Source: Pseudomonadota bacterium | GTDB taxonomy: Bacteria; Pseudomonadota; Gammaproteobacteria; Burkholderiales; Rhodocyclaceae | NCBI GenBank assembly: GCA_018241685.1 | Contig: JAFEDJ010000021.1 | Span: 124,001-188,000, forward strand | Length of the DNA: 64,000 nt | Direction of reading: 5' to 3' | In this document: in pieces, positions 50,151-61,642 of the stretch | Layout: each line of letters starts with the position of its first letter | Position numbering within the stretch: the first letter of the stretch is position 1 | Program-made: the position numbers and the translations under genes | Notes under the pieces: model-generated | The model's database searches: none | What the model was told of the DNA's origin: nothing | What the model saw: the letters and a program-made list of their open reading frames with translations, nothing else

Positions 50151-50501
50151 TCAGCTGCCGCGGTAGGTGGAGTAGCTCCACGGGGACACCAGCAGCGGCA
50201 CGTGGTAGTGCTGGGCCGGGTCGGCGATGCCGAAACGCAGCACCACTTCGTCCACGAACAGGGGTTCCGGCAGGGCCTGGCCCTGGGCGCGGAAGTAGTC
50301 GCCGGCGGCGAAGACGATCTCGTAGCTGCCGCGCTCGAAGGCCTCGCCGTCGAGCAGCGGACTGTCGCAGCGACCGTCATGGTTGGTGACGGCGCGGCGG
50401 ATCTCGCGGCGGCCGCCGTCCAGGCGGTAGAGGGTCACGGCAATGCCGGTACCCGGCTTGCCGTTGGCGGTGTCCAGCACGTGGGTGGTAAGGCGTCCCA
50501 T
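50151..50501 (-). CDS. uraH: 5-Hydroxyisourate hydrolase
   Basis: The 116-aa transthyretin-like protein has LTTHVLDTANGKPGTGIAVTLY (near the N-terminus) and ends with the diagnostic YRGS motif. It hydrolyses 5-hydroxyisourate, the PuuD product, to OHCU. It is the first gene of the uraH-puuD-uraD-puuE operon. Confidence 0.96.
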   Translation of the reverse strand: MGRLTTHVLDTANGKPGTGIAVTLYRLDGGRREIRRAVTNHDGRCDSPLLDGEAFERGSYEIVFAAGDYFRAQGQALPEPLFVDEVVLRFGIADPAQHYHVPLLVSPWSYSTYRGS

Positions 50502-50576
50502 GCTTGTGTCTCCGGTTGTTGGTGTGGGGATGTGCTGTGCAGTTTAGAGCGGGCTTGGATTAAGGAAATGGATATG

Positions 50577-50607
50577 AGCTTATAAGCTATATATACTTTT
50601 CAATATC
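50577..50607. promoter_or_regulatory. Candidate LysR operator between uraH and lysR
   Basis: AGCTTATAAGCT is a perfect 12-bp palindrome (50577-50588), followed by ATACTTTTCAATATC (50593-50607), which is nearly the same as the gcl-upstream motif. Both lie between the divergent uraH operon and the LysR gene. Confidence 0.5.
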
Positions 50608-50624
50608 TTCCTGCCCCCGTCCCC

Positions 50625-51560
50625 ATGAGCACCCGACGAAGCGACGACCAGCTCGACACCTACCTGTTGCGGATCTTCTGCCTGCTGATCACCGAGCGCA
50701 GCGTGTCGCGCACGGCGCTGCGCCTGAACCAGTCCCAGCCGGCGGTGAGCCTGGCGCTCAAGCGCCTCCGCACGATCCTCGGCGACCCGCTGCTGGTGCG
50801 GGAAAAGAGCGGCATGGTGCCCACCGAGCGGGCGCTGGCGCTGCTGTCCCATGCCAAGGGTGCGCTGGCGGAAATCGACCGGATGACCTTTGCGCCGGAG
50901 TCCTTCGAGCCGCAGACCAGCCGCTACGAGTTCCGCGTCGGCGCACCGGACTACCTGGCGCCGATGTTCATTTCAAGCGTGGTGGAACGGATCCGCAAGG
51001 AAGCCCCGCACCTGCGCCTGAGCCTGCAGTCGCTGGGGCCGAACTTCGATTTCGAGCGTTCCCTCGCCGAGGGGGATCTGGACGTGGTGATCGGCAACTG
51101 GCCGGAGCCGCCGCACCGCATGCATCTGTCGATGCTGCTGGAGGATGAGATCGTGTGCCTGGTGGGGGCGGGCCATCCGCTGGCCCGCAAGGGATTCACC
51201 GCCGACGACTACCAGCGGGCGGTGCATGTGGTGCCGATGCCCTATTCGATGAGCCAGCGCGGCGTCATCGACACGGTGCTGGCAACGCACCGCCTGAACC
51301 GGGACGAACGGGTGGTGGTGCAATCGTTCACGATGGCGCCCTACCTGCTGCAGCACAGCGACCTGGTGTTCACCACCACGCGGCATTTCGCGCAGTTCTA
51401 TGCCGACCTGCTGCCGCTGGTGATCCTGCCGTCGCCGATCCCCTTTCCGGCGATGCGCTTCTACCAGCTATGGCACGAGCGCAACCACCTGTCGCCGGCC
51501 CACCGCTGGATCCGCCGGCTGCTCGCCGACTGCGGCAAGCAGATCAAGCCGGGCAGTTGA
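50625..51560 (+). CDS. LysR-type regulator, probably of urate catabolism
   Basis: The 311-aa protein has an N-terminal winged helix (LLRIFCLLITERSVSRTALRLNQ, then SQPAVSLALKRLRTILGDPLLVRE) and an effector domain. It is divergent from uraH with 123 bp between the start codons, so the urate operon is the likely target. PutR/NodD-like members of this group recognise flavin or urate-like effectors, but the effector here is inferred only. Confidence 0.88.
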   Translation: MSTRRSDDQLDTYLLRIFCLLITERSVSRTALRLNQSQPAVSLALKRLRTILGDPLLVREKSGMVPTERALALLSHAKGALAEIDRMTFAPESFEPQTSRYEFRVGAPDYLAPMFISSVVERIRKEAPHLRLSLQSLGPNFDFERSLAEGDLDVVIGNWPEPPHRMHLSMLLEDEIVCLVGAGHPLARKGFTADDYQRAVHVVPMPYSMSQRGVIDTVLATHRLNRDERVVVQSFTMAPYLLQHSDLVFTTTRHFAQFYADLLPLVILPSPIPFPAMRFYQLWHERNHLSPAHRWIRRLLADCGKQIKPGS

Positions 51561-51562
51561 GG

Positions 51563-51581
51563 CGCCGCCCGGCGGGCGGCG
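51563..51581. terminator. Hairpin between convergent LysR and GGDEF/EAL genes
   Basis: CGCCGCCC-GGC-GGGCGGCG makes an 8-bp perfect stem directly between the two stop codons. There is no T-tract. Confidence 0.5.
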
Positions 51582-53783
51582 TCAGGCCATTTGGGAGACC
51601 GGCATGGCCAGGTGGAAGCCCTGGGCGTAATCCACGCCCATGCCGCGCAGCTCTTCGAGGATCTCCTCCGATTCGACGAACTCGGCGATGGTGAGGATGC
51701 CGAGTTCCTGGCACAGGCGCGTGAGGTTGCGGACCAGCGTGCGATCCACCTTCGACTTGACGATGTTCTTCACGAAAGCGCCATCGATCTTCACGTAGTC
51801 GAAGGTCAGCTCGCGCAGGTAGTGGAAGGAGTTGTAACCGCTGCCAAAGTCGTCCAGCGCGAACAGGAAGCCCTTCTTGCGCAGGTCGCTGAGGAATTTG
51901 CGCATGTGGGTCATGTCGCCGATGGCGTCGCGCTCGAGGATCTCGAAGACGATCACATTGGGCGGAATGTTCATCTGCGCGCACAGCATCTCGGCGTAGC
52001 CGAGAATGCCGCGGCCCTGGATCTCCTGCGCCGACAGGTTGATGAACAGGCGGAACGGCGGCGTACCCGGGGTGTCCAGGCGCACCCTCGCAGCGGCGAA
52101 GGCCTGCTCGATGATGGCCCGGTCGAGGTCGCGGCCGAGGCCGTATTTCTCGATGGTCTCGATGAAGGCGCCGGCCGACAGCGTGGTGCCGTTGGGCTCG
52201 ATGATGCGCGCCAGCGTCTCGTAGGCGAAGGGCTGGCCGGTGCGGCAGTCGAAGATGGTCTGGAAGTATGGCACCACCCGCTTCTCGCGCAGGGAGATGC
52301 GCAGCTTCTCGGCATAGTCGCGGGTCACACGGCTGGCATGGACCCGGTCCTTCACCGACTCGAAGGTGCCGATGGTGTCCTTGCCGAGTTCCTTGGCGCG
52401 GTATAGGCCGATGTCCACGCCGGCCATCAGGTCGGTCATGCTCTTCGCGTCGTTCGGGTAGGACACGATGCCGATCGAGGTGGTGACGTGGAAGATCTTG
52501 CCATCGTCGCCCTCGAAGCTCATCTGGCGCAGCTCGGTGCGCAGCTTCTCGGCCACCACCACCGCGCCCTCCAGGCCGGTTTCGACGAGGATGATCGCGA
52601 ACTCGTCGCCGCCGATACGGGTCGCCAGGTCGCCGCGCCGCATCACCGTACGCATCTTCTCGGCGACCTGTTGCAGCACCGTGTCGCCACGCGGGTGGCC
52701 GTAGGTGTCGTTGACGTCCTTGAAATCGTCCAGGTCGAGCATCAGGATCGAGAACTGGTGCGCGTGACGTTCCGAACGGCCGAGCTCGTAGCCGAGCATC
52801 TCGTTGAAGTAGCGCCGGTTGTGCAGGCCCGTCAGCGGATCGTGGGTCGAATAGTATTCGAGCTCGGACAGCGTGCGGCTGAGGGCCTTGCTGGACCCGA
52901 CCACCATCACCATCACGGCGAGGATGGAGTGGATCACGCTGCTTTCCTGCGGCGTCAGCTTGTCGAGGGACGCATACGCAATGCCGAGCAGGCCGGACAG
53001 ATTGGACGAATCCATGTCCGGCACCGGCACGGTGATCATGCGGATGTTGTTGGCGTCGACGGCCTTGCGGTTGCGGTTGCGGACGACCTGGAATTCCTCG
53101 ATGTCCAGCGGCACGTCGGCCGGCAGTCGGAGGTGCTCGATCATGTCCCGCGACAGCTTGTGGCGGGCCGAGGTCTTCACCTCCTCCGGGTACTCGCCCA
53201 TGTAGTAGATGTACAGGGACAGCGCGTTGTCTTCGGAGAAGGCGATGAAGAAGACATCGAAGGGGAAGAAGGCGTGGAAACCGAGCAGTACCTCCTGCAC
53301 GAAGGCCTTCCACTGGGTGACCTTCTCGTGGGACAGCACGATGGTTTCGAGCACCCGGCTCTGGCGTTCGAGCAGGTCCTTCTCGATCAGCGTGCCGGCC
53401 AGATCCTTGGAGACCCGATTGAACTCCAGCATGACCTGCTGCAGGTCGCGGGAGTTGTTGCCGAGCTGCCGACGCCGCTCGCCGACCAGCAGTTCGAGGG
53501 TCTTGTCGAGGCGCTCGCAGCGGGCCACCGCCCGGTCCAGGCCACGGGTCAGGTCGTTCCGCTGGGCCTCGCTCATCGGCAGGCCTTCGATCTGCCCAAG
53601 AGAGGTCTGCAGCCCCTGCAGGATCTCCGCCCGCACGCTCTGCGTCAGTTCGGTGATGCTGGCGGCAAACAGGCTGCTGCGCGTCTGGCTCTCGAACAGG
53701 GCCGCAAAGCTTTCCAGCACCCGCTGGCGCATGCCCTCCTGGCGCTGCGGGACAACCAGCAATGGATTGGGTCTCAGATTCAC
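51582..53783 (-). CDS. GGDEF and EAL domain c-di-GMP enzyme with N-terminal sensor region
   Basis: The 733-aa protein has a long N-terminal part (about 1-330) with coiled-coil and GAF-like features, a GGDEF domain (LDLDDFKDVNDTYGH, then RIGGDEFAI, intact), and an EAL domain whose motif reads ETL (YETLAR). The EAL metal and catalytic residues look complete: FINLSAQE, FEILERD, ALDDFGSGYNS, VKIDG and QGFHLAMP. Either activity is possible. I use a GTG at 53783, with GGAGAG upstream and a 4-bp overlap with the ODP gene; the frame before it is not protein-like. Confidence 0.9.
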   Translation of the reverse strand: MNLRPNPLLVVPQRQEGMRQRVLESFAALFESQTRSSLFAASITELTQSVRAEILQGLQTSLGQIEGLPMSEAQRNDLTRGLDRAVARCERLDKTLELLVGERRRQLGNNSRDLQQVMLEFNRVSKDLAGTLIEKDLLERQSRVLETIVLSHEKVTQWKAFVQEVLLGFHAFFPFDVFFIAFSEDNALSLYIYYMGEYPEEVKTSARHKLSRDMIEHLRLPADVPLDIEEFQVVRNRNRKAVDANNIRMITVPVPDMDSSNLSGLLGIAYASLDKLTPQESSVIHSILAVMVMVVGSSKALSRTLSELEYYSTHDPLTGLHNRRYFNEMLGYELGRSERHAHQFSILMLDLDDFKDVNDTYGHPRGDTVLQQVAEKMRTVMRRGDLATRIGGDEFAIILVETGLEGAVVVAEKLRTELRQMSFEGDDGKIFHVTTSIGIVSYPNDAKSMTDLMAGVDIGLYRAKELGKDTIGTFESVKDRVHASRVTRDYAEKLRISLREKRVVPYFQTIFDCRTGQPFAYETLARIIEPNGTTLSAGAFIETIEKYGLGRDLDRAIIEQAFAAARVRLDTPGTPPFRLFINLSAQEIQGRGILGYAEMLCAQMNIPPNVIVFEILERDAIGDMTHMRKFLSDLRKKGFLFALDDFGSGYNSFHYLRELTFDYVKIDGAFVKNIVKSKVDRTLVRNLTRLCQELGILTIAEFVESEEILEELRGMGVDYAQGFHLAMPVSQMA

Positions 53784-54550
53784 GTGACTCTCCGGAAACG
53801 CCCGGCCTCCACCATCAGGTCCACGCCGCACTCCAGCTCCCGGAACCAGTCGAGGAAAGCGGGCACCGCAGCCCCCCGGTAGATCGGGCCGTGCTGGGGC
53901 GCAATGAAGTCGATGTCGAGCTTCGACACCGCATCCACCCACAGGCGCGCCGCCTTGTTGGACGCCATGTAGCGGCGGTGGAAGCCATCGATGTACTGCA
54001 CATGGTTGGCGAAGTCGTCCACATAGGGCTCATCTTCGCCGTCGGGCATCATCGCTGCGCCGATATCACCTGTGAACAGCACTTTCGAGATCGGGTCGTA
54101 GACGTTGATCTGCCCTTCCGAGTGCAGGAAGTGCGCCGGCACCAGCTCCAGCTGGAAACCATCGGCCAGCTCGACCGGCATGCCCTCGTCGGGTACCCCG
54201 ATGAAGCGGCGCATCGACGAGATCCCGTAGTGCGGCAGGAAGCGCATCCAGATGCTCGATACGTACACCGGCGCTTCGGAGATTTCCAGCCAGGTGGCCA
54301 GGCCGCCGACGATGTCCGGATCCTGGTGGGACAGCATGATCGCCTTCAGCCGGTCCGGGCTCACATAACGCAACAGCTCGGACAGCACCCGCGGCATCAC
54401 GCCGAAACCGCCCGGATCGAGCAGCACGCCGTCGTCACCATGGACGACCAAGTACTGGTTGGAACGGACGCCGTCCTCTTCGCCCGGCTCGCTCTCATTC
54501 AGGAGGATGAATTTGTGATCGTCAGTATTGAACAAGGGGATGTTGCGCAT
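53780..54550 (-). CDS. ODP-like di-iron metallo-beta-lactamase-fold protein (oxygen sensor type)
   Basis: The 256-aa protein is an MBL-fold protein related to the FprA/ODP group. Metal ligands are visible: His75-x-Asp77-x-Asp79 (SHQDPD), His143 (HFLHSEGQ), Asp162 (FTGDIG) and His near residue 223 (PQHGPIY). Asp77 replaces the usual Glu. ODP proteins bind O2 and connect to chemoreceptors in spirochetes and others. It follows the Aer-like gene and overlaps the GGDEF/EAL gene. Confidence 0.83.
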   Translation of the reverse strand: MRNIPLFNTDDHKFILLNESEPGEEDGVRSNQYLVVHGDDGVLLDPGGFGVMPRVLSELLRYVSPDRLKAIMLSHQDPDIVGGLATWLEISEAPVYVSSIWMRFLPHYGISSMRRFIGVPDEGMPVELADGFQLELVPAHFLHSEGQINVYDPISKVLFTGDIGAAMMPDGEDEPYVDDFANHVQYIDGFHRRYMASNKAARLWVDAVSKLDIDFIAPQHGPIYRGAAVPAFLDWFRELECGVDLMVEAGRFRRVT

Positions 54551-54612
54551 GCTGCTTCCTAAGATCCTTCTGTACTTGTCGCAGGCGGAGTATGGCGAGG
54601 GATTCGCCGTCT

Positions 54613-56235
54613 TCACGCCTTGTGAATTCTGAACTCGCCAATCATGGCCTTGAGGTTTCCCGACGTGGCGAGGAGTTCGCCCGCCGCCCGCTTGGCGTCG
54701 CGGGACGCCTGCAGGTTGTCGTCGACGAGTTGGGTGATGCGTTCCATGTTGCGGGCCACCTCCTCGCTGGCCTGGGTCTGCTCCACGGTGGCGGCGGAAA
54801 TGCTGCGGGACATGCCGGTCACCTCGTCGGCGGCCCGGGTCACACCACCCAGGCTGGCGGCCCCGTCGTCGAGGGACGCGATGGTCGCCTCGACCTCCGC
54901 ACGGGCGACGGCCATCGCCTCCACCGCCTCTGCGGTGACGGACTGGATTGCTGCCACGGTGGCGGCGATGTCGCGGGAGCTGGAGGCGGTCCGCTCGGCC
55001 AGCGTACGCACCTCGTCGGCCACCACCGCGAAACCGCGACCCTGCTCGCCGGCCCGCGCTGCCTCGATGGCCGCATTGAGGGCCAGCAGGTTGGTCTGGC
55101 CGGCCACGTCGCCGATGACCTGGGTGATACTGCCGATCTTGCGGATCGCCTCCGACAAGGTGTGGATCGTGTCGCCCGAGCGGCTCACCGCCTCGACCAC
55201 ACGGCGCGTCATGTGCACCGTCTCGCCGATCCGCGCGTTGCCGTCGGCGATCAGTTGCTGGGCACGCTGCGCGGCGTCGGAGGTATCCCCGGCGCTGCCA
55301 GCCACCTCGCGCACCGACACGCTGAGCTCCTCGGTAGCCGCGGCCACACTCTTGGCGCTGTCGTACTGCTGGACCGACTTGTCGCCGACCTGGCCCATCT
55401 GCCGGTCGAGTTGCAGGCAACTCACCTCGATGGCGCCGGCCGCGGTGGCGATGTCGTCGAGCATCGCCAGCAAGTGTGCCTGCATACCTCCCAACTGGCA
55501 GAACAGCAGGCCCGTTTCGTCGCGGCGGCGGACATCCACGTCGTTGGTCAGGTTGCCTTCGGCGATCTGGTCGAAGAAGCGGGCCGCCCTCGCCAGCGGA
55601 CGATCGACGCGTAGCGAGAAATAGATTCCGACGAATATCGAAATGAGGGCGGACAGCGCCGCTGACGTACCGACGAAGACGGTACGCGCCGGCGTCAGCT
55701 CGCCGCTTGCACTCGCCACCAGAATCCCTGCCGATAACATGGACATGGAGCCCATTATGGCCCACAAGCGGGTCTTGAAGGAAAAGCGCCCCAACAAGCC
55801 GGGATTGACGCTTGGAAAGCGTGCCTTGCTGTCCCGGACCTGGGCATACAGTTGCTCGGCAGCGCGTACCTCGTCACGGGCGGGTTCCGTGCGCACCGAC
55901 ATGTAGCCCACGGTCTGGCCGTTCTTGCGGACCGGCACGACGAAGGCCCGGACCCAGTAGTAATCACCGTTCTTGCAGCGGTTCTTGACCACCCCATGCC
56001 ACGGCAGCCCCTCCTGCACCGTGCGCCACAGGTCGGCAAAGGCCTCCGGCGGCATGTCCGGATGACGGACCAGATTGTGGGAACGTCCAAGCAGTTCGTC
56101 ACGTTGAAAGCCGCTGATGTGGACGAATGCATCGTTGGCATGGGTGATGATGCCTTTCAGATCGGTTTTTGAGACCAGGTAGCGCCCCGTCGGAAACGGC
56201 ACTTCGGTCTGTGAAACAGGCAGATTGACCTTCAC
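54613..56235 (-). CDS. aer: Aer-like PAS chemoreceptor
   Basis: The 540-aa receptor has a PAS domain ([23 protein letters not shown] and then [13 protein letters not shown], which is the Aer FAD-binding type), a double hydrophobic anchor (about 165-215), HAMP and an MCP signalling domain ([19 protein letters not shown]). Aer senses redox through FAD and drives energy taxis. GTG is used as start at 56235. The ODP gene follows 62 bp later. Confidence 0.9.
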   Translation of the reverse strand: MKVNLPVSQTEVPFPTGRYLVSKTDLKGIITHANDAFVHISGFQRDELLGRSHNLVRHPDMPPEAFADLWRTVQEGLPWHGVVKNRCKNGDYYWVRAFVVPVRKNGQTVGYMSVRTEPARDEVRAAEQLYAQVRDSKARFPSVNPGLLGRFSFKTRLWAIMGSMSMLSAGILVASASGELTPARTVFVGTSAALSALISIFVGIYFSLRVDRPLARAARFFDQIAEGNLTNDVDVRRRDETGLLFCQLGGMQAHLLAMLDDIATAAGAIEVSCLQLDRQMGQVGDKSVQQYDSAKSVAAATEELSVSVREVAGSAGDTSDAAQRAQQLIADGNARIGETVHMTRRVVEAVSRSGDTIHTLSEAIRKIGSITQVIGDVAGQTNLLALNAAIEAARAGEQGRGFAVVADEVRTLAERTASSSRDIAATVAAIQSVTAEAVEAMAVARAEVEATIASLDDGAASLGGVTRAADEVTGMSRSISAATVEQTQASEEVARNMERITQLVDDNLQASRDAKRAAGELLATSGNLKAMIGEFRIHKA

Positions 56236-56496
56236 GGGTTGTCTTTGGTGTGTGTGCCCTCCGACCGATCTGGCGGCTCGGCAACCGGGGAGGCGCGTGC
56301 TGTTGTCTAGGATGCACGGGCTATGTTTTTTGTATGGCGCCCGGCATTCACGTCAGCCATGAATTCGATGGCCTCGCGCCCGACGATAACAATCTTTCAT
56401 AGGGGTGTATGTCAGATTTTCCTGAAACGCGCCCAGAAACCCCTGATTTGTGAATGGTCTCCCCGATGCCCCCGGAAGGCGGCCCTTCCACCCGCC

Positions 56497-57129
56497 TCAA
56501 GCGACGGTCAGGCCGTGGCGGATCACATAGCGGATCAGGTCGGCGTTGTTGTCCACCTGCAGCTTTTCCATCAGACGCATCTTGTGGGTGCTGACGGTCT
56601 TCGGGCTGAGGTGCAACTGGTCGGCAATCTCGCCGAGGGGGAGGCCGCTGGCGATGCCTTCAAGCACTTGGCGCTCCCGCTCGGACAGCGTCTCGTGGGC
56701 CAGGGAATGGGCGGGGCCGCGATCGAAGATCATCAGATCCACCAGGGCCGGGTCGATGAAACGGCCGCCACGGGCGACCTTGCGGATCCCTTCCAGCAAC
56801 ACCTCGGGCTCACTGTCCTTCGTGATGTAGCCACTGGCGCCGGCGCGCAACGTGCGGGCCACGATCTGCCCCTCGTTGTGCATCGACAGGACAAGCAGGG
56901 GCAGCCGCGGATAGTCGATCTGCAGGCGGCCGATGAGGTCCAGCCCAGCCAGGCCGGGCATCGACATGTCGAGCAGCAGCAGGTCCACCGACAGGCGCTG
57001 CAACTGCTCGAAAATGTCCTCGCCGCGGGTCGCCTCGGCCACCACCGCGATGTCGATGGTCGTCGCGATGATCTGCTTGAGGCCACTGCGCACAATGGCG
57101 TGGTCGTCGGCGATCATCAGCCTGATCAT
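56497..57129 (-). CDS. NarL-type response regulator
   Basis: The 210-aa regulator has a receiver domain (IADDHAIVRSGLKQII, phospho-acceptor Asp in LLLLDMSMPG, Lys in GYITKDS) and a LuxR HTH (LSERERQVLEGIASGLPLGEIADQLHLSPKTVSTHKMRLMEKLQV). It overlaps the stop of the kinase gene by 4 bp, so the two are a pair. Target genes are not visible. Confidence 0.93.
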   Translation of the reverse strand: MIRLMIADDHAIVRSGLKQIIATTIDIAVVAEATRGEDIFEQLQRLSVDLLLLDMSMPGLAGLDLIGRLQIDYPRLPLLVLSMHNEGQIVARTLRAGASGYITKDSEPEVLLEGIRKVARGGRFIDPALVDLMIFDRGPAHSLAHETLSERERQVLEGIASGLPLGEIADQLHLSPKTVSTHKMRLMEKLQVDNNADLIRYVIRHGLTVA

Positions 57130-58295
57130 GAGCCTCCCCCGGCCACCAGCGGCAGCTCGATGGACACCGTCGTGCCCCGCCCCGGGCTGCTGTCGATGAC
57201 CAGCGTTCCCTCGAGGGCCAGCACCCGCTCGCGCATACCGAGCAGGCCGAAGCTGCGCAGCTTGTCGGCGGCCTGCGGATCGAAGCCGCAGCCGTCATCG
57301 GAGATATGCAGGCGCAAGCGTCCGTTCTCCCGCTTCAGCGACACTTGCACGTGGCGGGCACGGGCATGGCGGGCGATATTGGTCAGGGATTCCTGCACGA
57401 GGCGGAACACCACCGTCGCGCGGACCTCGTCCATCGCCAGCTCGTCGTCGCCCACATAAAGGCGGCAGCAGATCTCGGAGCGCCGCTGCAGGTCGTCGAG
57501 CAGCCATTCGATGGCCGGCACCAGGCCCAGGTCGAGGGCGGCCGGGCGCAGATTGCTGGCGATCTGGCGCACCACCTCGATGGTGCCCTCAGCCAACTCG
57601 CGCATGCGCCCGGCCATGCGGAACAGCTCGGGGTTGTGGCCGAAACCGATGCGCAGCAGGGAAACATCCATCTTCAACGCGGTCAGGCGCTGGCCCAGTT
57701 CGTCGTGGATCTCGCGGGCGATGTGCTTGCGCTCCTGCTCCAGCAGGGTCTTCTGGTGGTGGGACAACTCACGCAATTGCCGCCGGGATTCGAGCAGCGC
57801 CTGCTCGGCCTGCTTCTGGGTGTCGATGTCGAGCATCTGCCCCACCGACGCAATCATCCGGCCGTTCTTGTCGAGGATCTCGGACACCACCATCAGCGCC
57901 CACACCACGCGGCCGTCCTTGCGCACGTAGCGCTTTTCCATCTGGAACTTGGGCAGCTTGCCGTCGAGCATCAGAGCCCGCGCGCTGACGTTGTCCGCCA
58001 GGTCGTCGGGATGGGTGATGTCGTGGTAGGACATGCCCAGCAGTTCGCCCTCGGAATAACCGACGAACTCGCACATGGCCTGGTTGACCTTCATGTAGCG
58101 CCCGTCGAAGTCGGCCACTGCCATGCCGACCGCCGCCGCATCGAAGGTGCTCTGGAAGAACTCCTTGCTGAGGCGCATCTCCTCTTTGGCGCGGCGGACT
58201 TTGGCGATGACGGAGCAAGCGCCACCCACCGTCGACAGGCTCAGCACGGTCATCGCCACGGCGATGGAGAGGTTGATGTTCGCGAGTACGTCCAT
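57126..58295 (-). CDS. NarX-type histidine kinase with PAS domain
   Basis: The 389-aa kinase has an N-terminal hydrophobic segment (INLSIAVAMTVLSLSTVGGA), a PAS domain (about 45-165, FQSTFDAAAVGMAVADFDGRY), and a HisKA_3 domain with HIAREIHDELGQRLTALKMD, then HATPase_c with ISDDGCGFDP and LLGMRERVLALEG. The GTG at 58349 is a longer alternative; the ATG at 58295 begins a natural membrane segment. It signals to the NarL-type regulator it overlaps. Confidence 0.9.
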   Translation of the reverse strand: MDVLANINLSIAVAMTVLSLSTVGGACSVIAKVRRAKEEMRLSKEFFQSTFDAAAVGMAVADFDGRYMKVNQAMCEFVGYSEGELLGMSYHDITHPDDLADNVSARALMLDGKLPKFQMEKRYVRKDGRVVWALMVVSEILDKNGRMIASVGQMLDIDTQKQAEQALLESRRQLRELSHHQKTLLEQERKHIAREIHDELGQRLTALKMDVSLLRIGFGHNPELFRMAGRMRELAEGTIEVVRQIASNLRPAALDLGLVPAIEWLLDDLQRRSEICCRLYVGDDELAMDEVRATVVFRLVQESLTNIARHARARHVQVSLKRENGRLRLHISDDGCGFDPQAADKLRSFGLLGMRERVLALEGTLVIDSSPGRGTTVSIELPLVAGGGS

Positions 58296-58516
58296 GCGCT
58301 TCGTAAAAGGTCCGGCTGTCCGGGCTCGACGGTCATCCACCCGAGCCACCAGACCGGACCGTTCATCCCACGCGGCCAGGCCTCAGCGGCAGGCCGGGCA
58401 TCCATTGTTTCGACGCAGGTTAACACATGCCCCCGAACGCCTTGCGGTACTCCACCACGGTCCGGCGTACATTGGTGGAGAAGGCCGCCGGCCGTGGCTC
58501 TCCGGCCGATTCCCCG

Positions 58517-60661
<2,145 letters not shown>

Positions 60662-60725
60662 GCGGCGCGGCCCGGCGGACGGGTTCATCCGGGCCTGTCC
60701 ACCGGGCCGGCCCGGAGCCCTCCCC

Positions 60726-61574
60726 ATGACTTCTCCCCTCACCCTCGCTTCCGAGAACCGCAGCTTCGGCGGCTGGCACCGCCGTTACCGGCATGCCGCA
60801 ACCAGCACCGGCTGTACCATGACCTTCGCCGTACTCCTCCCGCTGCAGGCCGAGCACGGCCCTGTGCCGGTGCTGTACTGGCTGTCCGGCCTCACCTGCA
60901 CCGACGAGAACTTCATGCAGAAGGCCGGCGCCCACCGGGTTGCCGCCGAGCTGGGCATCGCCATTGTCGCCCCCGACACCAGCCCGCGCGGCGCGGACGT
61001 GCCCGGCGACCCGGACGGCGCATGGGATTTCGGCCACGGCGCCGGCTTCTACGTGAACGCCACCCAGGCCCCGTGGAAAGACCACTACCGCATGCACGAC
61101 TACGTGGTGCACGAGCTGCCGGCCCTCGTCGAGGCGCACCTGCCGGTGAGCACGCGCCGAGCGATTTCCGGCCATTCGATGGGCGGCCACGGCGCGCTGG
61201 TGTGCGCGCTGCGCAACCCCGGCCGCTACCTGTCGGTGTCGGCCTTCGCGCCGATCAGCAACCCAATGGACTGCCCGTGGGGCCACAAGGCCTTGTCCCG
61301 CTACCTCGGCGAAGACCGGGAGGCCTGGCGCGCATGGGACGCCTGCGAGCTGATCGCCGACGCCGGCGAACGCCTGCCGCTGCTGGTGGACCAGGGCGAA
61401 GCCGACAGCTTCCTCGCCGAACAGCTCAAGCCGGACGCCCTCGCCCGCGCCTGCGCCGCCGCCGGCCACCCGCTGACCCTGCGCCTTCAGCCGGGCTACG
61501 ACCACAGCTACTACTTCATCGCCAGCTTCATCGAGGACCACCTGCGCCACCACGCAGCGGCGCTACTGGGCTGA
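60726..61574 (+). CDS. fghA: S-formylglutathione hydrolase
   Basis: The 282-aa esterase D-type hydrolase has the nucleophile motif [10 protein letters not shown] (about residue 149-158), [13 protein letters not shown] (oxyanion region), [13 protein letters not shown] and a C-terminal [14 protein letters not shown] with the catalytic His. It releases formate from S-formylglutathione, completing the pathway started by frmA. Confidence 0.96.
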   Translation: MTSPLTLASENRSFGGWHRRYRHAATSTGCTMTFAVLLPLQAEHGPVPVLYWLSGLTCTDENFMQKAGAHRVAAELGIAIVAPDTSPRGADVPGDPDGAWDFGHGAGFYVNATQAPWKDHYRMHDYVVHELPALVEAHLPVSTRRAISGHSMGGHGALVCALRNPGRYLSVSAFAPISNPMDCPWGHKALSRYLGEDREAWRAWDACELIADAGERLPLLVDQGEADSFLAEQLKPDALARACAAAGHPLTLRLQPGYDHSYYFIASFIEDHLRHHAAALLG

Positions 61575-61582
61575 GAGCTCAC

Positions 61583-61613
61583 TCCGCGGGGCGCATGAAG
61601 CCCACCCCGCGGA
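61583..61613. terminator. Hairpin between fghA and the convergent aminotransferase gene
   Basis: TCCGCGGGG and CCCCGCGGA form a 9-bp perfect stem with a 13-nt loop just after fghA. There is no T-tract, so its activity is uncertain. Confidence 0.5.
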
Positions 61614-61642
61614 ACAACAGCGGGCGGCACGGATGCCCGCGC

